Under the pieces are notes generated by a model that was not told where the DNA came from, did not search any database, and worked only from the letters and a program-made list of their open reading frames with translations. From an uncultured Opitutia bacterium (lineage in GTDB: Bacteria > Verrucomicrobiota > Verrucomicrobiia > Opitutales > UBA953): a DNA stretch of 8,050 bases. Position 1 is the stretch's first letter. Every line of letters begins with the position of its first letter. Of the stretch, positions 1-5,452 are shown in pieces. The DNA lies in assembly GCA_903829855.1 (NCBI GenBank), contig CAIKRN010000280.1, forward strand, positions 1 through 8,050. The letters are read 5' to 3'. Both the position numbers and the translations under genes were made by a program.

Positions 1-1
1 G

Positions 2-532
2 GAGAATGCACCTAACGGCAATCAGGAGCTCCTGAAGAAATATGACCTCGTGCAGGATCCCGAAGATCAGCCCGACGCTACAGGTTTGGCGGATTTCGAG
101 AAGGTTGCGAACTTCATGCGCTTCCTCGCTGCTCCCCCCATTAACAAGCCCACGCCTGCCACCGCTTCAGGTCGGATGATCTTCGATACGCTCGGCTGTG
201 CCCTGTGTCACACACCAGTGATGCACACGGGCTATAGCAATATCGCTGCGTTAAATAACAAGGAAGTCCGGTTGTACTCCGACCTCCTCCTGCACGATAT
301 GGGTTCGCTGGGCGACGGCATCGTCCAAGAGACCGCCACCGGTCGCGATTTCCGGACGCCTCCTCTGTGGGGTATCGCCCAGAGTGCTCCCTACCTCCAC
401 GATGGCCGTGCAATGACGATTGATGAGGCCATCAAGGCGCACGACGGCGAAGGCAAGGTCGTCAAAGATCGCTACCTTAAGCTCAACAAGACCCAGCAGA
501 AACTCCTGAGCGACTTCGTGCTGTCGCTCTAA
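2..532 (+). CDS. Di-haem oxidoreductase (DHOR/DUF1111 family) copy A, C-terminal fragment cut by window edge
   Basis: Partial gene. The frame is open from base 2, and the GTG at 50 is internal, not a start, because the residues before it (ENAPNGN...) match copy B at its position E351 (numbering from the 997 ATG). The 176 visible residues contain the C-terminal haem-attachment motif CALCH (Cys codon at 197, His codon at 209), then the DHOR-type motifs LYSDLLLHDMG, FRTPPLWG and YLHDGR, and end in LSDFVLSL. DHOR proteins are exported di-haem c-type cytochromes distantly related to MauG/CcpA peroxidases; the older name 'thiol oxidoreductase' has little experimental support. The first haem and signal peptide should lie left of the window. 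It is a tandem paralogue of the gene at 1093-2568, about two-thirds identical in protein, with a three-residue longer loop before the haem motif. A strong terminator lies 22 nt after the stop. Family assignment is secure; the reaction is unknown. Confidence 0.9.
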   Translation, partial: ENAPNGNQELLKKYDLVQDPEDQPDATGLADFEKVANFMRFLAAPPINKPTPATASGRMIFDTLGCALCHTPVMHTGYSNIAALNNKEVRLYSDLLLHDMGSLGDGIVQETATGRDFRTPPLWGIAQSAPYLHDGRAMTIDEAIKAHDGEGKVVKDRYLKLNKTQQKLLSDFVLSL

Positions 533-554
533 GCCTTCCGCTCCTCTCCCCCTC

Positions 555-580
555 AGGGCGGCCTCCTGGCCGCCCTTTTT
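555..580 (+). terminator. Rho-independent terminator of DHOR copy A
   Basis: A perfect 9-bp stem, AGGGCGGCC (555-563) with GGCCGCCCT (568-576), encloses the loop TCCT and runs directly into five Ts (576-580) then ATT. It starts 22 nt after the TAA of copy A. The reverse strand has no T tract beyond the stem, so it should act only on rightward transcription. The same structure follows copy B with one loop base changed. Confidence 0.9.
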
Positions 581-589
581 ATTGGGTAG

Positions 590-830
590 GGGCAGCACCG
601 CGTGCTGCCCTAGTGCCTACCTCTGTCTCGGGTAGGGACAGAACCACGTGCTGTCCTAGTCTTTGCCTCTGTCTCGGGTAGGGACGGCTGTCCCCAGCCG
701 TCCGTTCGCGGACAGAGATGCGTTCCTCCTTCGACTTACTATCCTCTCGCAGTGAGCAGGTAGGGGCAGCACCGCGTGCTGCCCTAGTCTTTACCTCTCT
801 GGGTCAACGGCGGGCTGGGGACAACCCGCC
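590..830. repeat. Array of five REP-like palindromic units, copy A
   Basis: Five hairpin-capable units are visible. Unit 1 (590-610): arms GGGCAGCAC and GTGCTGCCC, loop CGC, perfect. Unit 2 (636-656): arms GGACAGAAC and GTGCTGTCC, one mismatch. Unit 3 (682-703): arms GGACGGCTG and CAGCCGTCC, loop TCCC, perfect, and enclosed by CTCTGTC (667-673) pairing with GACAGAG (711-717). Unit 4 (764-784): identical to unit 1. Unit 5 (809-830): arms GGCGGGCT and AACCCGCC, one mismatch, flanked by GGGT/ACCC. Units 1-3 start exactly 46 bp apart, each preceded by GGGTAGGG (584, 630, 676); units 1, 2 and 4 are followed by CCTAGT. Such arrays resemble REP/BIME elements spread by RAYT transposases, but no RAYT gene is present and genome copy number is unknown. 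Confidence 0.8.
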
Positions 831-890
831 CTACCCAAGACAACTCATCCGCATCCGCTTCGCAGCAGTGCCTCACGCGGCCTCCGGCGC

Positions 891-934
891 TCACTTATAC
901 GCGGAGACGGGCTGGGGGACGCCGCCGATACGTT
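891..934 (-). pseudogene. Orphan 3' tail of a ThuA-like gene
   Basis: On the minus strand the segment reads RIGGVPQPVSAYK followed by TGA (891-893). It matches the last 13 codons of the ThuA-like gene at 2921-3946 (RIGVVPKPVSAYK, stop) with two amino-acid changes. Clear homology stops at about 934; the next ~15 bases match the real gene only weakly. There is no start or body, so it cannot make a protein. It marks the right edge of the duplicated block and shows that the block was copied from a place where a thuA-like gene lay downstream, as it still does at the B locus. A tail from a different, lost thuA paralogue is possible given the two replacements. Confidence 0.75.
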
Positions 935-1092
935 GATCCTCAGAGGCCCTTACCTGCGAACTTCTCTGCCTATTTTAACATTATTTTATCAAAAATATGA
1001 CATGTCCCGCGAATCAGCCATTGCCCCTCTTATTTAGACGTTTAGTAATCCTAATGCGGTTGCCTGCAGGGCACCGCAAACCCCACCCCACC
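935..1092 (+). promoter_or_regulatory. Upstream region of DHOR copy B with weak promoter candidates
   Basis: Base composition changes abruptly here. An AT-rich run (971-998) interrupts GC-rich DNA, as expected for a promoter region. Two weak sigma-70-like pairs can be drawn: TTAACA (975-980) with TATGAC (996-1001), spacing 15; and TTGCCC (1021-1026) with TAGTAA (1043-1048), spacing 16. The second would give a leader of about 35-40 nt before the ATG at 1093 and would exclude the upstream ATGs at 997 and 1054 from being starts. Short perfect palindromes GACATGTC (999-1006) and CCTGCAGG (1063-1070) are present but could be chance. No Shine-Dalgarno sequence is visible before 1093. Confidence 0.3.
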
Positions 1093-2568
1093 ATGAACAC
1101 CCCACGTGTCGCCGTAGTGATCGTGCTGCTCTGCTCGGCCTTAGAAGTCTCCGCTGTTTCCGTGTCGCTTGCCGCGACCGTCAGTCAGACGAGCACCCCC
1201 CCGGCGCCGCCGGCTGCACCGGTGCCGAGTAATTTTAATCGCCCGCCGACCACTCCAGTTGTGCCGCCTGTTGTCAATGTCCAGCCGCCGACCACGGAGA
1301 ACGCATCTTCCGTGGTGAAACAGGTTCCCGCGGTGCGCACCTATCCGCCGCTGCATACCGACGATCCTGGCGCTAAGCCTACGGTCAGCGGACCCACGCC
1401 GCCTAAGCCGCCTAACCCACCCACGCCCTCGGGTACGGCGCCACCCCCGCCCCCCGGTTCCACGCCAACCGCAAATAATGTTACGGTTCAGTATGGTGAT
1501 CCGCTTCCAGGTCTCACCAATGCGCAGCGAAATCTCTTCCTCGATGGGAAGGATGGCTTCATGAAGGTGCAGACGGTCGAAGGTGGCCTCGGACCAATCT
1601 TCAATCGCGACTCTTGTGTCGCCTGCCACTCCGCGGGTGGTGTCGGTGGCGGTAGTGTGGTCAATACCACCCGGTTCTGGAGTAAGGAGCCAGGTCAATT
1701 CGACCCGCTTGCCCCCGGTGCAGGCTTGCTTCTGCACGACCGTGCCATCGCTCCAGAAGCGCAGGCCTTCCTGCCGCGTAGCGCGAGTATCATTACCCAG
1801 CGTAACTCGACGCCGCTTTTCGGACTCGGCCTCATTGAAGCTATATCGGAATTCACCATTGTGAGTAATGCCCGAAAGTATCCCAATGATCAGATTCATG
1901 GCCGTATTGGTTATGTGCGGGATATTGTCACTGGCGGCATCATGAGCGGCCGCTTTGGCTGGAAGGCTCAGCATGGCTCCCTCATCGCTTTTTCGGCGGA
2001 TGCCTACCGCAATGAGATGGGCATCACGAACAAGTTTTTCCCCACGGAGAATGCCCCGAATGGGAATCTCGAGCTACTGGCGAAGTATGATAAAGTGTTG
2101 GATCCCGAGGACCAAGCGACTCCTGGACACTTGGCAGAGTTTGAGTCCGTTGCTAACTTCATGCGTTTTCTCGCACCGCCTACGCCCGGTCCCGCCCCTC
2201 TGGGTGGGCTGGCGCTTTTCACATCAGTTGGTTGTGCACAATGCCACACGCCGATGCTCTCTGGCGGTAGCAGTCCGGTTGCGGCTCTAAGCAGTAAGCC
2301 GGTCTGGCTTTACTCCGACTTGCTCCTGCATGACATGGGTTCGCTCGGTGATGGCATCTCCCAAGGTGCGGCAAACGGCAATGAATTCCGAACCCCTCCG
2401 CTGTGGGGTGCCAGTCAGAGTGCTCCCTATCTGCATGATGGCCGGGCTCCGACTATCGATGCCGCTATCCGGGCTCACGAGGGGGAAGGCCGCATCGTTC
2501 GCGATCGCTATCTGAAGTTGAATGCCGCCCAGCAGAAACTCCTGAGCGACTTCGTGCTGTCCCTCTAA
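1093..2568 (+). CDS. Di-haem oxidoreductase (DHOR/DUF1111 family) copy B, exported, with proline-rich linker
   Basis: A complete 491-residue protein from ATG 1093. This start is preferred because it begins a good signal peptide (MNTPRVAVVIVLLCSALEVS); the in-frame ATG at 997 would add 32 residues that bury it. Residues ~35-128 are a low-complexity Pro/Thr/Ala linker rich in PP and TPP steps. The catalytic part then carries two c-type haem motifs, CVACH (Cys175, Cys178, His179) and CAQCH (Cys381, Cys384, His385), plus the family motifs NSTPLFGLGLIE (~238-249), FRTPPLWG (~432-439) and YLHDGR (~446-451). DHOR proteins are envelope di-haem cytochromes related to the MauG/CcpA peroxidase group; the substrate is unknown. 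The linker could hold the haem domain away from the membrane or surface (inference). It is a tandem paralogue of copy A, converges on the thuA-like gene, and ends in its own terminator. No clear ribosome binding site is seen. Confidence 0.9.
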   Translation: MNTPRVAVVIVLLCSALEVSAVSVSLAATVSQTSTPPAPPAAPVPSNFNRPPTTPVVPPVVNVQPPTTENASSVVKQVPAVRTYPPLHTDDPGAKPTVSGPTPPKPPNPPTPSGTAPPPPPGSTPTANNVTVQYGDPLPGLTNAQRNLFLDGKDGFMKVQTVEGGLGPIFNRDSCVACHSAGGVGGGSVVNTTRFWSKEPGQFDPLAPGAGLLLHDRAIAPEAQAFLPRSASIITQRNSTPLFGLGLIEAISEFTIVSNARKYPNDQIHGRIGYVRDIVTGGIMSGRFGWKAQHGSLIAFSADAYRNEMGITNKFFPTENAPNGNLELLAKYDKVLDPEDQATPGHLAEFESVANFMRFLAPPTPGPAPLGGLALFTSVGCAQCHTPMLSGGSSPVAALSSKPVWLYSDLLLHDMGSLGDGISQGAANGNEFRTPPLWGASQSAPYLHDGRAPTIDAAIRAHEGEGRIVRDRYLKLNAAQQKLLSDFVLSL

Positions 2569-2590
2569 GCCTTCCGCTCCTCTCCCCCTC

Positions 2591-2616
2591 AGGGCGGCCT
2601 CCCGGCCGCCCTTTTT
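2591..2616 (+). terminator. Rho-independent terminator of DHOR copy B
   Basis: A perfect 9-bp stem, AGGGCGGCC (2591-2599) with GGCCGCCCT (2604-2612), loop TCCC, is followed by a run of five Ts (2612-2616). It lies 22 nt after the TAA, the same spacing as in copy A. It would stop rightward transcription before it runs antisense into the convergent thuA-like gene. Confidence 0.9.
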
Positions 2617-2625
2617 ATTGGGTAG

Positions 2626-2866
2626 GGGCAGCACCGCGTGCTGCCCTAGTACCTGCCTCTGTCTCGGGTAGGGACGGTACCGCGTGCTGTCCTAGTGCCT
2701 ACCTCTGTCTCGGGTAGGGACGGCTGTCCCCAGCCGTCCGTTCGCGGACAGAGATGCGTACCTCCTTCGACTTACTATCCTCTCGCGGTGAGCAGGTAGG
2801 GGCAGCACCGCGTGCTGCCCTAGTCTTTGCCTCTCTGGGTCAACGGCGGGTTGGGGACAACCCGCC
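2626..2866. repeat. Array of five REP-like palindromic units, copy B
   Basis: The layout and spacing match copy A. Unit 1 (2626-2646): arms GGGCAGCAC/GTGCTGCCC. Unit 2 (2672-2692): arms GGACGGTAC/GTGCTGTCC, fully paired if two G-U wobbles are allowed. Unit 3 (2718-2739): arms GGACGGCTG/CAGCCGTCC. Unit 4 (2800-2820): same as unit 1. Unit 5 (2845-2866): arms GGCGGGTT/AACCCGCC, perfect. Unit starts are 46, 46, 82 and 45 bp apart. Differences from copy A within units fall only in the left arms (units 2 and 5); the right arms are identical. The array could slow or terminate transcription coming leftward from the thuA-like gene, but no unit carries a T tract in that direction. Confidence 0.8.
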
Positions 2867-2920
2867 CTACCCAAGACAGCTCATCCGCTTCGCAGCAGTG
2901 CCTCACGCGGCCTCCGCCGC

Positions 2921-3946
2921 TCACTTATACGCGGAGACGGGCTTGGGGACGACGCCGATACGTTTGTAATCAAAGCCCGTGATGAGGGGCTCGTAGGTGC
3001 CGACGGTTTCAACCGAGCGGTCGCGCGTAATCGCGGCTTCCATGCCCATGCCCCAGTAAGCGGCGTTGATGACGAGCCGCCGCAAGCCGGCGCTCCGGAA
3101 ATCATCCCCGCTGCCCATGGTGGATTGGAAGACGCGGGCTTCTTTGCCGCTGCTGGTCCGCCAACTCTTATACCAGGCCACGGGCAGGGCTTCGAGTTTC
3201 GGGTTGGGCGCATCATCGTGCTTACGCCCCATGAGCGGCTGGCCCCAGACGAGCGCCGTACACCCACTCGGTAGGCTGCCGCCTTCTTTGTACGTGCGAT
3301 ACACGTCGGAGTTGCCCCAGATGTCCTCTACGCCCCGGAGAATCGGGTGATCTTTCTGGCTCTCGACGATGAGGCCGCGCGTGGAATCAGCGTGGTAACG
3401 TCCATGGTGACCGCGGAAACTGCCGCCGAGGATGTCATCGCCCCAACTCACTTGCTTGCCATCAATTTTGTAAGGCAACTGGGCGTGGAAACCGTGATTG
3501 GCCGTGCGCAAGGCAATGAAGGGTTTGCCAGAATCTACATACTTCACGATGAGCTCTCGCTCCGACATGGGCAGGGTGAGCAAGCGGCAAAAGAAGATGA
3601 CCTGATCTGCCGAGGCGAGATGCTCGAGGCCAGCGATGTGGTGCGTCTTGAATTCCTTCTCTTTACCTTTCTCGGGGTAGACGGGCATGGTCGGGTCGAC
3701 GAGGCCTTGGTCGTTGAGGGCGTAGAGGACGGTGCAGTCGAAGCCGTGATGGGTGCTGAGGATCTTCGCCAACATGGGCATGGACTGCTCGCTCCGGTAT
3801 TCTTGGTCGGCGGCGATGAGGACGATGTGCTTACCTTTGCCTGGGCCTTCGCCGCCGGCATAAGTCAGCCATTGGGGATTTTCAGGTACGGGATGGGCCA
3901 GGCCATTTAGGCTGCAGAGGAGTACGGCCAGTCGGAGTAATTTCAT
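2921..3946 (-). CDS. Secreted ThuA-like domain protein
   Basis: A 341-residue protein starting at ATG 3946 with a short signal peptide (MKLLRLAVLLCSLNGLAHP). The body matches the ThuA-like family, which has a class I glutamine amidotransferase-like fold: KHIVLIAADQEYRSEQSMPMLAKIL opens the first strand and helix (39-63), then SGKPFIALRTANHGFH (139-154), a His-rich segment GGSFRGHHGRYH (174-185), DHPILRGVEDIW (199-210) and INAAYWGMG (293-301). The amidotransferase nucleophile Cys is not evident at the elbow; the family's RTANH-type motif stands there instead, which argues against true amidotransferase activity. ThuA was named for trehalose utilisation in rhizobia, and secreted PVC versions usually sit with dehydrogenase and cytochrome genes, so a role in processing oxidised sugars is plausible but inferred. 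It is the last gene of the minus-strand operon, 18 nt after the propeller gene, with no clear Shine-Dalgarno sequence. Its last codons are duplicated at 891-934. Confidence 0.88.
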   Translation of the reverse strand: MKLLRLAVLLCSLNGLAHPVPENPQWLTYAGGEGPGKGKHIVLIAADQEYRSEQSMPMLAKILSTHHGFDCTVLYALNDQGLVDPTMPVYPEKGKEKEFKTHHIAGLEHLASADQVIFFCRLLTLPMSERELIVKYVDSGKPFIALRTANHGFHAQLPYKIDGKQVSWGDDILGGSFRGHHGRYHADSTRGLIVESQKDHPILRGVEDIWGNSDVYRTYKEGGSLPSGCTALVWGQPLMGRKHDDAPNPKLEALPVAWYKSWRTSSGKEARVFQSTMGSGDDFRSAGLRRLVINAAYWGMGMEAAITRDRSVETVGTYEPLITGFDYKRIGVVPKPVSAYK

Positions 3947-3964
3947 GAAAGCTGAGATCGCCGC

Positions 3965-5452
3965 TTACTTCGCGGGGATTTCATTGACGGTGTAATACGC
4001 CTTGGTGTGGAGCAGGGGCGTGCCGGTCTGGGCGCGGACTTTTGCGAAATCGAATTCATGGATGTGACCCTCTTCAATCCGCTCCAGGGTGAGCCGCACC
4101 GAAAGGCCGTCCGCCGCGGGCACGGCTTTGAGTACTTTTGGCGTGGTCTGGTCGACTTCCGGGCTGCCGTAGCCAGCTTGGTAAATGTGCGTGTAGGTCG
4201 AGACGTCGTAGTTCGCCGGGTTGGCCGCCGTCTCAGGGTCAACGGGTAGGGTGAAGGTGACCAGGAAGCCGTCGGGCTTGATGTTGATCTCTTTTACTTC
4301 GAACGGGGTGACGCCGCTCCAATCGATGCGCTGGAGTGCAAAGGGTTCGGTGCCCCGCACGGGCCATTGGGCGTTGGTCGTGAAACCGCCCGCGATGAGT
4401 TGGCCTTGCGGCGAGAACTCCACGTTCATGATGCCGGTGGCGAGTCCTTCGCGGAAGGGGTAACACGCGCCTTGCCAGACTCCGTTGACCTGTTCGGTGG
4501 TCGCACGCAGCAGGATGCTCAAGGTGTAGTCGCCGAGGAAGAACTGGCCGGCAAAGGGCCCGAACTTACCGCCGGTCTGATCGAGCCGGAAGCCAGATAT
4601 CGAACGTCCCATCTTGATGTACGGGAAACGCACCGCTGGGGGTACGAACTCTTTCACGCGTTTGCGTTCAAGGTGCAGCCGCGAGTTGCTGTTAGGCTTT
4701 ACGGGTTCTTTGAGGTCCTTGGTGAACGCGTACCAATTGTAACTCGCGGGGTGGCCAAGGAAGGCTCCTTGCTTCAGATGCTTGAGGGAGCAGCAGCCGT
4801 TCCACGGTCCTTGGCTCTCAATGACAAACATCTCGCCCTGGGTATTGGCCGCAATTCCAGCGGGGCTGCGCAGGCCGCTACACACCGGAATCATCTCGCC
4901 CTGTGGGGTTACCTTCACGGCCCACCCGCGGAAAAGGTTATGCGATTCGTACGATCCGCTGAGGCCTAGCGCTACCCAGATATTGCCCTGCGGATCATGC
5001 TTGGAGGCGAAGGCAAACTCATGGCCCTCGGCATAGCCCCAGTTGTTGGAGAGGGTTTCGTAGCGATCCGCGACGCCATCGCCTTTGGTGTCACGGATGC
5101 GTAAGACTTCACTAAAGGAAGTCGCGGTCATCGCGCCATCTTTCCAGGCGAGCGAGAAGATCTCATCCTGGCCGGTCGCAAAGAGGTGGTATTCCGGTTT
5201 CGGTGGCGTGGAGAAGGCGCCCTGGATAAAGTAGATGTCGCCGCGGCGAGTCCCCACGGCGAGTCGCCCGTCGGGCAGGACTTCGAGGCCACCCGGTCGC
5301 ATCGGAATCGTCGAGGGAATCGGGATGTTAACGATGGGGTAATACTTCGCCTCCGCGGCGGCGGTACCCCACATGGCACCTAAGTCCTCAGCCGCGAGAC
5401 CGGGGGTGCAGGCGAGCATCGCCCAGACGAGGGAAGAGCGGAGCGTTACCAT
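3965..5452 (-). CDS. Exported beta-propeller, putative membrane-bound dehydrogenase (Pirellula/Verrucomicrobium type)
   Basis: A 495-residue protein from ATG 5452 with a signal peptide (MVTLRSSLVWAMLACTPGLAA). Residues ~38-370 form a propeller of the soluble sugar dehydrogenase/NHL-like type: repeated strand pairs such as RPGGLEVLPDGRLAVGTRRGDIY (52-74), SEVLRIRDTKGDGVADRYETL (114-134) with a Ca-binding-like DxxGDGxxD loop (121-129), and HDPQGNIWVALGLSG (152-166). This pattern fits the TIGR02604-type family. The C-terminal ~120 residues (DWSGVTPFEVKEINIKPDG onward) look like an Ig/fibronectin-like beta domain. No CxxCH motif occurs, so it would need a partner to pass electrons; the cytochrome gene overlapping its start is the obvious candidate. 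Whether it binds PQQ or has any dehydrogenase activity cannot be told from sequence. It overlaps the upstream gene by 7 nt and has no Shine-Dalgarno sequence, which suggests coupled translation. Confidence 0.8.
   Translation of the reverse strand: MVTLRSSLVWAMLACTPGLAAEDLGAMWGTAAAEAKYYPIVNIPIPSTIPMRPGGLEVLPDGRLAVGTRRGDIYFIQGAFSTPPKPEYHLFATGQDEIFSLAWKDGAMTATSFSEVLRIRDTKGDGVADRYETLSNNWGYAEGHEFAFASKHDPQGNIWVALGLSGSYESHNLFRGWAVKVTPQGEMIPVCSGLRSPAGIAANTQGEMFVIESQGPWNGCCSLKHLKQGAFLGHPASYNWYAFTKDLKEPVKPNSNSRLHLERKRVKEFVPPAVRFPYIKMGRSISGFRLDQTGGKFGPFAGQFFLGDYTLSILLRATTEQVNGVWQGACYPFREGLATGIMNVEFSPQGQLIAGGFTTNAQWPVRGTEPFALQRIDWSGVTPFEVKEINIKPDGFLVTFTLPVDPETAANPANYDVSTYTHIYQAGYGSPEVDQTTPKVLKAVPAADGLSVRLTLERIEEGHIHEFDFAKVRAQTGTPLLHTKAYYTVNEIPAK
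5446..5452 (-). promoter_or_regulatory. 7-nt stop/start overlap (ATGGTAA)
   Basis: On the minus strand the ATG of the propeller gene (5452-5450) lies inside the end of the cytochrome gene, whose TAA occupies 5448-5446. No AG-rich ribosome binding site precedes this ATG (the upstream bases are CT-rich), so reinitiation by ribosomes finishing the cytochrome is the likely way it is translated. This would tie the amounts of the two products together. Confidence 0.7.

Larger units (their letters stand above)
492..934. repeat. Duplicated 3' block, copy A (DHOR 3' tip + non-coding array + thuA tail)
   Basis: This segment aligns with 2528-2964. By hand count there are about 18 mismatches over roughly 396 aligned non-coding bases, plus one 6-bp indel (an extra ATCCGC-type repeat near 848-856 here). 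The last 41 nt of the ORF (492-532) differ from copy B at only one base (526). Upstream of 492 the two genes diverge sharply. The order is: ORF tip, terminator (555-580), three palindromes at 46-bp spacing, a spacer (704-763), two more palindromes, a short GC-rich stretch, and the thuA-like tail (891-934). The intergenic stretch 533-1092 holds no gene I can support. The open frame at 718-936 is discussed under rejected items. Confidence 0.93.
2528..2964. repeat. Duplicated 3' block, copy B (overlaps the 3' end of the thuA-like gene)
   Basis: This is the counterpart of 492-934, about 95% identical outside the ORF by hand count. It includes the last 41 nt of DHOR copy B, the terminator, five palindromic units, and the final 13-14 codons of the thuA-like gene (2921-2964). 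Here the thuA sequence continues uninterrupted into a full gene, so this locus looks like the original arrangement and 492-934 like the derived copy. The non-coding part (2569-2920) lies between two convergent genes, where insertions and repeats are tolerated. I see no gene in it. Confidence 0.93.

Noticed and set aside
50..532. GTG at 50 as the true start of the left-edge gene
   Set aside because: The frame continues upstream to base 2 and encodes residues matching copy B (ENAPNGN...), so the GTG is an internal Val and the gene is cut by the window edge.
584..830. CRISPR array, because of the regular 46-bp spacing
   Set aside because: The repeated part and the part between repeats are both similar from unit to unit, there are no unique spacers of uniform length, the array has only three regular units, and no cas gene is nearby.
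718..936. Open frame of 72 codons (+ strand), with a 71-codon counterpart at 2754-2969, as a duplicated small protein gene
   Set aside because: It runs through the palindromic units and the antisense of the thuA tail. Nearly all differences between the two versions change the amino acid, there is no ribosome binding site, and the 6-bp indel is simply part of the block. It is a by-product of the repeat.
999..1006. Perfect palindrome GACATGTC as an operator upstream of DHOR copy B
   Set aside because: Eight-base palindromes are frequent by chance, there is only one copy, and it does not sit convincingly relative to either weak promoter candidate.
997..1092. Upstream ATG at 997 (or 1054) as the start of DHOR copy B
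   Set aside because: These starts add 32 or 13 residues before an otherwise good signal peptide at 1093, lie in the AT-rich promoter-like stretch, and have no ribosome binding site. The evidence for 1093 is stronger but not final.
492..2964. Composite transposon or insertion sequence flanked by direct repeats
   Set aside because: There is no transposase or recombinase frame, no target-site duplication at the block edges, and the block edges fall inside coding sequences, which fits homologous recombination better.
3347..3910. Long plus-strand open frame (187 codons) opposite the thuA-like gene
   Set aside because: It is antisense to a well-supported gene with clear family motifs. Long reverse-strand frames are common in GC-rich coding DNA and this one shows no recognisable motif.
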